Shown here: positions 44,581-57,999 of the stretch, piece by piece
How positions within the stretch are numbered: position 1 is the first letter of the stretch
How the letters are laid out: every line of letters starts with the position of its first letter
NCBI RefSeq assembly: GCF_028583425.1
Contig: NC_072796.1
Span: 125,399,464 to 125,463,463 of the forward strand
DNA: 64,000 bases
Origin: Eublepharis macularius
Taxonomy: Eukaryota > Chordata > Lepidosauria > Squamata > Eublepharidae
Direction of reading: 5' to 3'
Notes under the pieces: model-generated
Databases searched by the model: none
Told to the model about the DNA's origin: nothing
What the model saw: only the letters and a program-made list of their open reading frames with translations
Made by a program: the position numbers and the translations under genes

Positions 44581-46224
44581 TGTTAACACTTGTCTCAAAG
44601 GGGAGGAAAAAAGATATCACAATTTTATGGTACTAACTGTGGGTTAGCACTGAGGCCAAGTAATTTTTTTAAAGGCTGGTTCAAAACTGGTTATGCAGTG
44701 ATTCTGTTTTGGATCATTCTAAATTAGTTGTCTAGTTTTAGATAATATCAGCCACTTCCACAAAGAAACAGGAAAGCCACCCGTTGTGGAAGCAGCAGCA
44801 AGCAGGGTGGGACTGATGTCTGCATGCCCTGTCCCTGCACCGCTCACTGCTGTTCCCATTTCTCCCACACCCACATTCAGTCCCACAGGTGCAAAGGGCA
44901 CAGATGGCTAACGATTGCCCCCCTCCCCCAAGCAGGGCAACTTCCCCTTTTAGCCACAGAAAAAAAGCCCATTAAAGGGCTTAAAACAGGATTGCTAGCT
45001 TAAAAGGAGGAATATGGAGCCTAGTTCTGTCCCTTGCCAGTCTGGCTGGGGAGGTAGCATCCACATAGATGCTCGTTCACCTGCAGCCACCCCACAGTTC
45101 CACTTTGAGCTGGACCGAAGGATTTTTTTTCCCCATCTCAAAGGGAGGAAGTATGGTTGCCCCATGAATTATGCTCTAAAAGAGAGCACAATGTCATGTG
45201 GAAACTCTCCCTGAAAAATGGGAACAGCCAGCTTGCCACATGGGGCAAAATTCCCATATGGAAGCAACCACTGTCTTTTAGAATAATACCGATGTCTTTC
45301 AGAACAAACTTGGATAATAATCACTGCTTTCCTGAGGTGGTAACTGGTTTATAGCTTATGTCTTCTATTTTCTTCCTCTTTAGTTCTGTCCTTTGTTGCA
45401 TTGTGAAAACTTCTGCAGCTGAGCTAGTCCTTGCCCAGAGACGGAAAACCTGACCAAGATCACTTCCAGCCACAGGTCTGTTAAAAGCATTGCAGTTAAC
45501 TGGTGACTAGGTTTTGTGTAAGCCTTAGCAAGATCTAGATAGAACTACATAGAGAGAAAACTAGAAAGAAGCAGATTATATTTAAGAACAGCCCTGCTAG
45601 CTTAGACTAAGGGCCCATCTTTCTTTGAACTATGAACACTGCCAACCACAAGCAGGGTATGATTGCAATGGTCCCCCACATCTGTTACAATCCAAGATAC
45701 TTAAAGAGCCAGATATTTAAAAGGCCAGACCCAAGATACTCAGCATCCTCAGTCTAATACATTCTCCCACACAGCAAGGTAGAAAAATTTAAAAGAGCAG
45801 AATTTAATCTTCACCTGTATGAATTACAGCTTCTAATTAGATTACCTCTTTTTTTTGTTTAATTCTCATATAAAATGGGTTCTTTCAAGATTGAGTCATT
45901 CAACATTTAAAGTCTAAATTCACCTAATAAAAAGGAGGAAACGTTCGATTCTGCTTAACCGTGAGGAGCTCAATGCAATCTTTTTACAGAAGACACATAT
46001 TAAACAGAGCAAAAGAAGGATTGCAATCAGGTTTCATCCCACATCTGCATCCAATCTTGACAAAAATGGAAACAGCTGTTCTAATCTGCAGTAATAATAA
46101 GACACAAGAAGTTAACCAATAATATAGATATTTAATGCTGAAAGGGAGAATAAACAATATATATATAATACATTGATTTGTGTGTATGGACTGCATATCA
46201 AAACCAAGTATATTTTTACAGGTT

Positions 46225-47330
46225 CCTGATGCAGGAAATCATGACATTTGCCGGAGGAGGGATTTTCCTAGGAGGTGATTTTAATGGTGTGAGGAACTCA
46301 AAATCTGAGAGGTCATCTAATGTTTTAAAATCCAGTTTGGTGTAGTGGTTAAGAGTGGTAGGACTCTAATCTGGAGAGCCAGGTTTGATTCCCCACTCCT
46401 CCACTTGAAGCCAGCTGGGTGACCTTGGGTGAGTCACAGCTTCTTGGCGCTCTCTCAACCCCACCACACCTCACAAGGTGATTGTTGCGGGGATAATGAC
46501 ATACTTCGTAAACCGCTCTGAGTGGACGTTGTCCTGAAGGGTGGTATATAAATCGAATGTTGTAATTGTTGTTGTTGTTATTATCATTATTAAATTCCTC
46601 CCTCCTTCAAAATTATGTTGCTCCTTTTAGAACATTCTGAGTTATTGGAAGTTGGGGGATTTTTAAATCCCAAAATTAGAGACTATACTTTTTATTCTGC
46701 ACCTAATTCAAGTATACGCTATTTTCCTCATTTCTCCAATGACCATTGCAGGTATTCAGGATGTGAAGGCTATGTGGATCATTATTTCCTTGGAGCTAGC
46801 AGAAGCCTGTTAGATCAGAGAGACTGGACAGGAGTTGGTTGCTGTCATATCAGAATGTACAAGAAGTAGTTCTGGTATTAATGAGGGGCTGCTGGGAGTT
46901 TTTTTTGTCTGTTATAATGCCTATAATTTGGAATCCCTTTAAGGCATTTCTTAAACATATATCCATAAAAATGTATCTGAATGTAATACATATTTAGTTG
47001 AAGAAACTTGTCTCTGACCAAATTAAAGTCAAGAAACTGAACACAAATCAACTATGATTCTGTCTGGAAAGAATCTGATGTTTGAAAGACCAACTTTGAA
47101 TGAATCAGAACTTCTAAAACAGAAAAACATGATATATGCTGTTAAGCAGTGGTTTTATAAGTTTGGAAATAAGCCACCCAAGGTATTAACTAGATTATTG
47201 CAGAGAACAGAGGCAGACATTAATTACAGTTCTCTTTGTGAAAGAAACGAGGTGGTTATTACAACATCAGAAATACTGGACCACTGTAAATAGTATTTGG
47301 GGAGATTATGTATGATGGAAAATCCTTCTG
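46225..47330 (+). mobile_element. L1-clade LINE fragment (ORF2), broken and SINE-interrupted
   Basis: Endonuclease text IFLGGDFNGVRNSKSERSSN (46258-46318) and RDYTFYSAPNSS (46678-46715), then a linker region typical of L1 ORF2 upstream of RT: KQWFYKFGNKPPKVLTRLLQ in the frame 47054-47293. Several stops and frame changes. A type-A SINE (46331-46592) is inserted after the endonuclease start. Confidence 0.75.
46331..46592 (+). repeat. tRNA-derived SINE, type A, inserted in L1
   Basis: CCAGTTTGGTGTAGTGGTTA head, AGGTTTGATTCCCC, TATAAATCGAATGTTG tail with (GTT)n. Confidence 0.9.
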
Positions 47331-47389
47331 TGTTTACTACTGATGAATTTCAGAAAGATAAAAGCCATAGGACTTACAATGGGATTTAG

Positions 47390-47466
47390 AGTGCAATGCC
47401 AAGCAGTTACACTCTCTAAGACCATCGAAATCAACGGGACTTAGCAGGGTGAAACTCTGCTTAGGT
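47390..47466. repeat. Short palindromic MITE (family G), eroded
   Basis: GTGCAATGCCAAGCAGTTAC and GAAACTCTGCTTAGG around ATCGAAATCAACGGGACTTA; same design as 23181-23262. Confidence 0.5.
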
Positions 47467-49165
47467 TTTTTAAGTTGGGTTAGGAAAACCTTCAAAAATT
47501 GTGATCCCTGATAATAGCTTATATTATTAGGGACCTTAAGATTGTTTACTGTTTTTTTTTAATGTCTTGGGAAGGAACAACCAGTTGAGAAAATGTATTT
47601 GGTTTTAGAAGAGGGGAATGAAGACTGATACTGTATTTCAGGGATTGCTCTTTGAGGAAAATAACTTATTTTTACAGGAGTCAAAGGAGTTCCTCTGTAC
47701 ATGGAAAAAAGCTTTCAGAAAGTCACTTACTGTTTATTGGATTTTGGAATAACAGAAAGCGAGGGACAATCTGTCTATATATTTTTCATGTAATTAGCTT
47801 AATTTTTTTTCTTCTGTTCATAGCTATGTTTGTATTTTAACAATAATACAAACATTACAGAAGTGAGCAAGTGAAACATTCTCAGTGGAGAAATGGTAGA
47901 TTCTAATCCTTTCAAGCACGCAGTAAGGATCCCCTTGCAGGTCTCTTGGCCAGGAGCGCGCAGAACCTTTCAGTCAGTCTGCTGGGTCCTGCCATTGCAT
48001 CATCCAAGGATTCAGGTCCTGATAATGAACACTGGAAGAGCCAAGAGGGGGGACCTGTAACCAAGCAAGGCCAGATGTTTGAGTGGTTGAAGAGTCGGTA
48101 GGTAGATGTGCGTGTGTGCAAGTGAGGACTGGCTCTTTTGTGGTTTCAGTGGAACTCCATTACATGGCTAAGTTCTCCTACCACACACTAATATAGTTAA
48201 GTGTGAACTGATCCACTGAGGTGTCTCCAAAAGTTGTTAGGATGGTATATCCCTCCCTCAATAAGCAGCCCAATTTTGGTGGTCCATAAAGGCATTCATT
48301 ACTGTAATTCTGTTTGATTTTCAAGAAAAAATGGAAAATCAACAAAAGAGAATTACTATGGAATGCTGACCTTTATTAAAAGACAGAAATCCAATATGGG
48401 CAGATATTCCTTCCCCTCCTTCCTCCCCACATATTTTAAGTTAGCAGACATCAGATCAGCACCAAGCCCCATAAAAAGAAACACAGATGGGGAAGAAACT
48501 ATTTACAATGACAGGTGGTTATTACAACAGTGGAAATGGATAATAAGTATATTCAAAAGCTTCATTTCACAGCATCTGAAGCATGACAAGTAAATCAGGT
48601 CAATGGCTGAAAAGCTTTAAGAAGTTACAGACTGAGCCAAGATCACAATCAGCAATAAGGGGAGAGAACATGGCTAAGATTAGGGGAGAAGATGGAATTT
48701 ACCACCTAGTATTAGGTCAAGAACCATATACGTGCCTAGGCAGACCTGCTACCATATTCCCTGTATCAGGAACCAAAGGAGTGTGTGTGTGTGTGTGAAC
48801 ACAACGGGGATGCAATCCTGGTGCATCTGCCCTGTGCTTCCATCTAATGGCTCTTCTCCTCCTGAATTCTCCCACCATGCTGGATGTAGCACCAATGTGG
48901 GGTTGCTCACTCCTTGAATCAGCCAGGATGGCCTTTCCCTTAGATGATCACAGGCAGGCTCATGCTAAAAAAAAATTGCTGCATTCTACATGCTATATTA
49001 TACAAATTAATCACATCTGCATACGATTTATAATCTGCTTCCATCCTCCCAGACTACTAAAAATTCTGCTTGTCACCGCCCTGCCACCAAATACTTGAAT
49101 TTCAATGAGCATCACCTTTAGAGAAAAAGGGAGGAAAGCTCACGATAACATTTTTCAAGATAGGT

Positions 49166-49345
49166 AGCCACGTTATTCTGTCTGTAGCAATAGAGTTATT
49201 CTGTCTGTAGCAATAGAAAAGAGCAAGAGTCCAGTAGCACCTGTAAAACTAACATCATTCGGGGTAGGGTATGAGCTTTCGTGAGCCACAGCTCACTTCT
49301 TCAGATACCTGATATTTCTTCATCAGGTATCTTGTTCTTTTCTAC
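49166..49345. repeat. Hairpin retroposon family D copy
   Basis: AAGAGTCCAGTAGCACCTGT and AGCTTTCGTGAGCCACAGCT, followed by paired CAGATACCTGATA and TATCAGGTATC-like segments; a 23-bp unit with TTATTCTGTCTGTAGCAATAG is tandemly doubled at its left. Confidence 0.65.
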
Positions 49346-52300
49346 TGTTAACATTTTTATTACTTAACCCCAAGCACAACAGATTCCAAGGACGCTAAAT
49401 GTCAGAACTGCACACCATGCAGTCTCTTCCCCAAAGCATTTCAGTTCATATTATTCTGCTTTTTGGGAACAGCATGTTTGATCTAAGAGCTAGCTAAGGG
49501 CAGTGTGAAAGGGCAGCTTTAAAAACACTTGACTCCTGGCAGCTGACTACGGGAATGAAGCGCTCTTGAAACCCATTGCAGGCGGGGTGATACGGAAGCT
49601 TTGCCCGTGGTACAAAATCGGGCAAGCCCATGCTCACCAGCAAGTCATCCTTTGGTGGTATAGTCCTCAAAAGTCTATGCACACGTCTCACAGCCTAAGG
49701 AAATACATAGGCAGATGTATGAGGTGGTGTGCATCTTACAAGGGACTGAAGATATAGCAAGGAAGAGGTGGCTCTGCCCACTCCAACCCAGCTATACCTT
49801 TAACTAGACTCGTGCTTGGTCCAAAGACTTTCCCATAGCAAATTAACTCTTTTAAGAAACAGCCAAAAGAAAATGCTGCAGGCAAACGTTAGCAGACGGC
49901 CTTCACCTTAAAAGCACGTAGCTTGAAGCATGCTCCCATTCAATTTAAGCAACAGGGTCAACTCCTAGATGGTTGAACAGTTCGGGGGCTAGCCAAGTGG
50001 CAATATACTGTAGAACTGCTAGTAAAAAAAAAAAAAGTTAATTTTTTTAAAAAGCAGCATGCGTACTCAAGGCTGTCCCCGGAATTCTTTTGAACAAATG
50101 CTTTAGCGCATTGGATTATGCAAATTCCGCGAGCATCTGGGGAAGGCTTCCTGCACCGAAGCCAGGAATCACTGCAGTTGGAATGGATGTGCAGTGCAGG
50201 AGATCCAGCCCCATACCTTTGCTACGATCATTACTTAAACAGTTTACTTAAAACAGACTGATCACATTTTCCAGCTTTATGTTGGTGTGTAACAGGGCTG
50301 TGTAAAAAAAAAAAAAGGTCATTCTGTGCCAAAGTAATGCAGGTTCTTCTGAACTCTATGCCCAAAATTCCCCTTCTGGACTTCTGCAAAAATCACAGCC
50401 CATACTTGTAGCACTGGCAATTAAGCTTCAAAATACAACTTTTACATGAGCCTGAGCAGGACTCAACACAGACTTTAGAAAAAAAACCAGTTTGTGTTGC
50501 CACAGAGCTAGAATCTGGCTTCTCTAAACACGGTTAACATGCAACTTTGTCCTTTCAGTGAGACAGTATACAAAACTTGGTGCAGTCAAAGCCACAAAAG
50601 ACATTTCCCAGTGAATTCCCGGCTTCTCGCAGCCGAAACAGGGTGGGGGTAGGAAAGAACCCTCTTAAAACGATCATCTGCAGACTTAGAAATCAAATTC
50701 CTTTTAAAATCTTTTCCAGTCAAGTAGTAATAAATACTTTAATTATATGTGCATTTCCCTCTGCTGAAGCTGTTGTTCAGACTTTCCAAATTACGAAGGG
50801 AGATTCTGTTGTAAGGAAAGGCAACCAGCACCACAGGGGGTTGGATCCAGCCAGCTTTTTTACTCGAGCCTGCCCAACTTCCCTCCCTGCCACAGCCCCA
50901 CAGAACGTTTCTCCATGCAGGCTTCAAGATCCCTACTGTAGCCTTTTTGGTGATCAAAGGGGATCTCCTCCACCTTTTTCACCAGCTGGAAAGCAGATGG
51001 GATCCAACTTGGCCTTCTCATTAGGCTCACACCAGCGCATTCCATGCAAAGGCTCTCTCACCTTGCTCAGTCGCATTTCTCCTCCAAAGCAGAGGCAAAG
51101 AGTTCTTTAACCCTCTCCTACCCACGAGGCTTCCAACTCCTCTCTTTATGGTGCTCACTCCCTAGTGCAAGCCAAGACACAGGTACACAGATCAAGCCAT
51201 GCAGGAGCACGCAGGGAGATTCTGCCAGTTGTTGCTTACATCATTGTGGAGAATGAGGTAGCCCCCCCACCCCACCCTTCAGCTGCCTCTTGGCTTGCAG
51301 GACTGAGTGTGGGGTTAGCATTCTTGTTCAGTACAAAAATCTGGCCTTTTTAAAACATAAAGGACATGCCAAGCTCGTATATCGTTTGCGTAACATAACA
51401 AAAAGATGCTTGGAAGCTGACTCTTCCTGAAATAAGGCTTCTATAAACACATTTTCTGTTTTCTCCTCCTCTCTGGGAAAGGAATACAAACCACAAGCAG
51501 ATATTTCTCTTTGTCAACATTTTCGGTATCTTTTTAAAAAAATTCCCACAGCCCCTTTTGTTTTTTCCTCCAACCGCACTGAACCCTTCCCTTTGCCATT
51601 CCTACTGTGTTTTCTTCATGGCGTGTTCAAAAGGACATCCAGTCTTTGAAACATAAGTATGGTAAAGCAGTAGCATTCGACTTAAAAAATAAACACACAC
51701 ACAAATACATCTACAGATCCCATAATGCTACAGAAGTTCGCACGATATTCAGAAGTTCACCTCATTTCAATGGTTTTAGCAGTTATACAAATGCATGTAC
51801 AGCATTCTAAGTTTCTGCAAATCCTGATAAATAAGACACAGAAATATCAGTCATGGTTACTTGTTTCTAAGAACTTTTACTCTGTAAAATGTTTGGTCAC
51901 TCAAAGCTATAAGCTTAAATCACATATCAAAGAACACAGGCAATAAAGCCCATCTTTATACTAGTAATATAAGTTATCAGTACAAGCCAGACAAAAATCT
52001 AGTGGTAATTGATTCCCCTTTTGAATACAGTTCTCATCATGTAGCAGAATAAAAATGTTATCTATTAAAATCTTATTTTTCCTTTTTTTTTTACAAGTTG
52101 TCAATTAGCTAATCTTATGTACAGTGCAGAATTCCTGCTAGCTGCAGCAGTTTTTAACTTTGGCACAACACAGACGTTCTGATCCTTGTGGCATATTCCA
52201 GTCCCAGGGCTGTTGCTTTTCTGGCTTTCACAAAATATCGGGCGCACACACCCCTTCACAGTAAATCAGAGCCCTTGGACCTGGTTCCCCTCCCCGCCCA

Positions 52301-53800
52301 CCGTTTCTTCCTTCTTCGCTTTCAGACAGCTAGAAAGGAAGAAAACTGTTAAGCTGCTGTGCATCAGTCAAGCAACAAAATATTTACTTCTAAAGGAGCC
52401 TAATACCTTCAGTCACCTGCAATTACAATGCACCAGGAACAGATTTAGTAATTTGCTACATGCCAATCTCAAATCTTTACCCATCATTACAGAAGCACCA
52501 TTCTCATGATTCAAACACAGCACAATGCACTAATGCAAAACAGGACAAAATAAGATGTTTATTGTACGTGTTGAAAAAAAAAAAAACAACCTGCAGGAGC
52601 TTCACTGAAGCAAGTCTGCGATTTCAGATCTCTTGTGCTATTCAGTGCAAATCTTTCAACCCTGTATCCTTAGGAGAATACCAAATGACTGTACTGTATT
52701 TTCCAGAAGTTGGGAAGAAAGCCATTTCAAAAGGCATAATGTAACAGTCAGGAAGTCCCGTGGCTGCATCTCGTCACACTGCTGGGGCCTTGCAACGTGG
52801 AGCCTGTACACTGTTTTCTGTTCGTAGCAAAGTTTGGGGGGGAAATCAGAGTGTAAACAAATATTTTTTAAAAATCCCACAATACTGTCAGGCCAAAACA
52901 CTTTGCAAACTTAAGTCTGAAATATAAAAAAAGCTTCCGTGCATGTACAGTTCGCTTAACGCTAAAATGCTTCCTGCCTCCGGAAAGGGACATGCTTGGG
53001 ACCAGAACCAAAGAACTCTTAACAAGCAACTTCAGGCCAGGGTGCAGAAACTTGGGGAAATGTCTCTCTAAAGCAGAATGGGATGTGGCCTGTGACCTCC
53101 AACCTCTGCTCAAGTTCTTGCTGGGTCCCAAAGATCAAGACTACGTGGGCTGCATGCTTCTTCATTGGAGTTTTTCATCTACGTGAGACACGAACAGCTC
53201 CTATTTCACTTGCTTTTCAATATAGGCGCTAACTGCATTTTAAAAAGCGTCTACCATTGTTTTTTTTTAAGTCTACCTGCTGTACGGAATTGCGAGTCAA
53301 TCATCGGACTTGGAATTGGTAAGTTACGTTTTAAATACATCTTTAAATACGTAAGTTACATTTTAAATTCACGCATTTCCATCGTTTCAGTATAGGTGCT
53401 TTTCTGAGATTTTCGAGTGTGAAATAGTTTGTGGTTTAATAAAGAAAAAGGTACCACCATCCCAGGCTGCATCTACACAGGAGTGCAAAATTGTGCCCAC
53501 CTGCTCCAGCGGAAGCAGCAATTTATATCCTCTACTGTGGCAGCAACAAACGGGCCGGGAACAACTGAGAATGGGGCCTCCATCATTCTCATGCTGCTTG
53601 TGTTGCCACCGCCCCAAGCTTGCTCCCCCCCATTCTCTCTTACACCTGTGCAAAACTGCAGATGTGACAGCCTTTGTTAGAAGGAAACAAGCTTGGGGAT
53701 TTACAGGGAATCTCGGGAGAGGGGTATCTGGACATTTCCAGCCACACACCCAACTCTCGCACTCAATTTACTATAAGTAGTAATGTCATCTTTAGCATTC
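49346..53800. other. Repeat-poor intergenic stretch between C8orf76 and ZHX1
   Basis: No SINE, MITE or LINE that I recognise for about 4.4 kb, in contrast to the flanks. The longest open frame (50577-51110, plus) resembles no known protein. It may include distal ZHX1 3' UTR (an AATAAA on the minus strand at about 52557-52562) or conserved noncoding DNA; this is inference. Confidence 0.4.
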
Positions 53801-54605
53801 TCTTTCATTCTCTACAGCAAGCCACAACCAAAACAGGTACAACCCTCCTAAGTAGTTTTTTGATGTGCTTTTTAAAATGCTGCCGTATAGATTATAACTT
53901 TAAGAAAGAGCAATTGCTCAGAAAGTTTCTTCTCACCTGCAGCTTTTAAAACCCACACAGGGTTACCATATTTCTATCTCGGGCCAAGATTTAGCATGCT
54001 CAAGGCCCTGTGGTGTGAAAGAACAATAGGGAATATTCTGTGTATGTTACTGGACCTTAAAGGGAGATACAATTTGGAAACAATATTACCCCTCCAACAG
54101 GTAAAGGGCAATGGGCCCAGTGCTGAAATGAGCATATGCACAGGACACTTCAACCTTGTGAGATTTTAAGAACCTTGTCAGAATGGCAAACTCCTTCCAT
54201 TCTCAAAGTCTACACGTTCATGACTTCAGAAAAGTCTCTTATAATTTAGCATGAGCCAAACTCTTCAGTACAGACAATGAATTTGTTAAGGTAAACCCGT
54301 GCGGAGGCAATATGTCAGGGAAATCTTAGGGAAGCCAAGTTTCAGGACAAAACACTTGAGGCCCAGTGAGAGAGATTTAGCCCTTCAGAGCTGGAAGAAA
54401 GGCAACAGCTCACCTGGCTGGAAAGGCCAAGCACACCTTTGTAAGCCACTACAAACAAGAATGAAATCAGCTTTTATGGTGCCTCCAGCTGTAAAGCAAA
54501 AGGCCCATCGGCTACAACTAGGCCTTCTACAGAGCAGGACTTGTTACTCTGAGGATTATATTCAGTCAATCCCATTTGTTAAGTGAGAAACCTTTCTCTG
54601 GGAAG

Positions 54606-54814
54606 CAAAATCAAAAAGTATCCAGTAGCACCTTTAAGACTAACCAATTTTATTGTAGCATAAGCTTTCGAGAATCAAGTTCTCTTCGTCAGATGCATGA
54701 TACAGAGAACTTGATTCTCGAAAGCTTATGCTACAATAAAATTGGTTAGTCTTAAAGGTGCTACTGGACTCTTTTTGATTTTGCTACCACAGACTAATAC
54801 GGCTAACTCCTCTG
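54606..54814 (+). mobile_element. Palindromic retroposon, family D, with 13-bp TSD
   Basis: 209 bp. Arms of 81 bp (54604-54684 and 54705-54785) pair with about two mismatches around a 20-bp loop; the right arm continues into CTACCACAGACTAATACGGC. Flanked by a perfect 13-bp TSD TTTCTCTGGGAAG at 54593-54605 and 54815-54827. Confidence 0.9.
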
Positions 54815-55521
54815 TTTCTCTGGGAAGGGAATCTTCCGATCCAATGCTGTATGTAAAATCTCTCTTCTGGGTATCCTTTATTATCCACCATCTCAGTATT
54901 CAGTTCTCCTTTTCTCTCCTTTGTAACAAACTGTTCACCTTAGATGGTTTAGTCTTTTCTATGGGCTCTGCTCAACAACTTCACTGTTCACAGGCTCTTC
55001 ATCTTGACCCCACTGGCCCTGCCCCTTGGAGAGTAGGCCCTGGGCTGGACCCCTGCCCCATGTCAGATATGTGCCTTCTAAGAGTTTGTAACTCTACCAA
55101 GGGACTGGTGGTATTATGTTGGCACTCATTTGTTCCCCCCAATCTTATGCGGTTTCTTCTAGTATGAACTAACAGATTCCGGAACACAAGATGACTGGGA
55201 CAAAAAGGCACACGTGGACTTGCAATTAATATCCCAAAAGCTTCATACTCAACAGCTAGATCAACCTAGCACTGGTTCTGTGCTTCTTTCAGCTTCTGCT
55301 AGTAGAATTTAAATTCAATTTCCTCCTATCAGGAGACGCGAGAGCATGATAGAAGGATGGATGCTGGATCGCCACCTTCTGAGCCCTTGGGCTGCCTGAT
55401 CATTTCTGAGCTGTAAATTTCTCCCGCAAGTACCGTTTTTTCTGAAGTTTCATGAATCAAAGGGCTCTTACGATTTCATCACTTGTCGTGAACAAGGACT
55501 GCCCTTCTCCTAAACAGGTTC

Positions 55522-55704
55522 AGATGGGAAGCCATGTTAGTCTGCAATAGAAGAGCAAGATTCGAGTCTAGTAGCATCTTAAAAACCAACAAGCTTTCGA
55601 GAATTACGCTTGACAGATAATCAAGTATCTGACAAAGGGAGCTTGACTCAAAAGCTTATATCTCTTGTTGGTCTTTGATGCTACTGGACTCAAATCCTGC
55701 TCAT
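55522..55704. repeat. Hairpin retroposon family D copy
   Basis: GAGTCTAGTAGCATCTTAAA at the left and GATGCTACTGGACTCAAATC at the right in inverted order, with AAGCTTTCGAGAATTACGC near the centre. Confidence 0.7.
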
Positions 55705-55775
55705 CTCCTAGACAAAATTTCTTTTAAGATGGAGTCAAAAAGTGGCAATATTAAGCAGTGCCAAATAGTCACAAT

Positions 55776-56023
55776 CAGGGCTTTTTTTCAGGGGGAATGC
55801 GGGGGAACGGAGTTCCGGAACCTCTTGAAAATGGTCACATGGCTGGTGGCCCCGCCTCCTGATCTCCAGACAGAGGGGAGTTTAGTTTGTCCTCCACTGG
55901 AGGGCAATCTAAACTCCCCTCTGTCTGGAGATCAGGGGGCGGGGCTACCAGCCATGTGACCATTTTCTCTTGAGGGCAACCCACCGAGTTCCACCACCTC
56001 TTTTCCCAGGAAAAAAAGCCCCG
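55776..56023 (+). mobile_element. hAT-like MITE, CAGGGCTTTTTTTC ends
   Basis: 248 bp with inverted ends CAGGGCTTTTTTTC and GAAAAAAAGCCCCG (the right end has one mismatch) and a large inner inverted repeat (GATCTCCAGACAGAGGGGAG). Perfect 8-bp TSD GTCACAAT at 55768-55775 and 56024-56031. Confidence 0.94.
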
Positions 56024-57169
56024 GTCACAATACTTGCTTTAGGAAAGCTGTGGCATTTCAACCTGGGGGGAAAACATCAAAGTTGAGGTACAGGCCAATC
56101 TGATTAGCAGCAGCGTCAAAACTGAGCACATCGAAACTGAACAGGCCTGCAGTAAAATCTTGCTTTTCGTCTGCATGGAAATGGTGATATTTGCATGAAC
56201 TCAGAAGGCACTAACACACGATTGATGGGCTCTTTGCGCTAACGCCATGATAGTGTTTTGGTATTCTTAACCCCCAAGGCTCCAAATACACGGCAACAGC
56301 TTTCTGATGAGCTTAGTTTTCAAAATGAAATTAGAAGGTTTTTTTTAAAAAAAAATTAGTTTTGATTTTTGAGCCTTTTCACAGAAACTCTCCAAATTCT
56401 TGTGGGTTTTGCATTAAAACTTTTAAACAACAATGAACTCTCCGGATTTCAACAAGAGCTCACAAGGTATACACACACATATTTATATGTATTATGTGCT
56501 GTCAAGTCACCTCCGACCTATGACGACCCAAATATGCCTGGGGCAAAATATTGTTTTTGCCTCTTCTGGAGTGCCTATGTTCACTTTTAATACCGCAAAG
56601 TCAACACAAGATGATTTAACCCGCCGTTTCCACATGATAAAACTGTTATGAATAAAATGTCAGGCTTGTGAACAAAATCAGCTTTTCCCACTAGGTGGAA
56701 GAGGGCCCTGCACTTCAGAAATGTTCACTGTACGAGAGTGGGGCAGGAGTCTCCCATGACGTTTTTCGCACATCAAAAGCAAACGCCATCACCTGGCCTT
56801 CCACATGTACTGTCGGAAGTCAGCACTCTGCAATGCCTCTAGCAAGTCCAGACATGCTCATCTCTCCCGTATTTCATACTGTGCATTAGCTGGGATTATT
56901 TTCCCCATAGCTCCAGTCATGCTAAAAGAGAATGTCTTTGAACACATTTAGAGTAACAGTATTCAGCCTGTTTATCTAGCACTGAAGAACTGGCTTGCAT
57001 GTTAGAGTCCAGTGTGGATGTAAACCTGGGTCCTTGCAAGCCGCCTTTCCTCCTGTAAATCTTGAAGCCCTGTGCCCTGGAAGTGCATGTTCCCTTTACT
57101 TAAGTCCCCCTGCCCCCCAGCATTAACCAATTTGCCAGAGTGGAAGAGCCTGCCAGAATGGGTGTGGAT

Positions 57170-57440
57170 GGCACTTTCCCTTGCCATGTTTAAGAAGGTA
57201 TGTAAGGCAGTCTCTTCCGGAAAGCATTTGGTAGAGGAGGAATTTTTCCCATGGATCTGGCTGTTGCTGATCCTGTGCCTTTTAACTCTTGGGTGTGTTA
57301 AGTCTAAATGCTTTTATGTTGATAAACTCTGTATTCTAATCTGTTTTGTTAATTTATGCCTTTGCAACTTGATTGCTACACTGTTTGCCGCCTCGAGTAC
57401 AGGGAGATAAGGTGGGATAGAAACAGCTTAAATAAATAAA
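57170..57440 (+). repeat. L2-type LINE 3' end
   Basis: T-rich tail ending TTTGCCGCCTCGAGTACAGG, GATAAGGTGGGATAGAAA and AAATAAATAAAT, the usual 3' end of L2-like repeats. Confidence 0.55.
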
Positions 57441-57999
57441 TATGCTTACAAGAGAAATGGGTTAGCATTAACCACGGTTGGTGCACTCACAATGCTAAAC
57501 CTGTGGCTAACACTCAAGAAGGGAAGAGAGCTCACGTTCCCGAGGCTGGCTGCCAAATTGCTAAGAACGTTTTGTAGGGAGTCAGCATTATGTCTGCCCC
57601 AAATCAGGGCATAGGGCTTCAAGAGCATATTGAAGGGTAGTATTTTTATTTTAAGAAATGGAACAATGTTCCAATACTTTGTTTAAGTTGGACCTTCAAA
57701 TGCTGGGGGGGGGGGAGGCTGCTGTCTGTGTAGTTAACACTGGGGAGGGGAGAGAATTGTCCCTGTGAAATTTAGAGCACTTCTGAAAATTATGCCAAGT
57801 TGAGAACTGAATTCCTCATAGTCAGTGCAGCGTGACCCTGTTGCAGAACCGCAGTAGCAGCTGTCTGCTTGAACTCATTTCCATTCAATCCGGTTAGACT
57901 AGCTGTACTTATTCATTCGCTAGGGCCACTGCTGAAAAGGAAGACTAATGAGGCAACTGGGAACTGTGAGAATTACTTAGCAAAACCCAAAGCTAGAAA

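Noticed and set aside
50577-51110. 177-codon plus-strand open frame
   Set aside because: No family resemblance, no repeat or splice context, composition typical of chance frames in GC-variable noncoding DNA. Kept only as part of the repeat-poor interval.
53387-53749. 120-codon minus-strand open frame
   Set aside because: No recognisable homology or splice signals; competing frames of similar length on the other strand.
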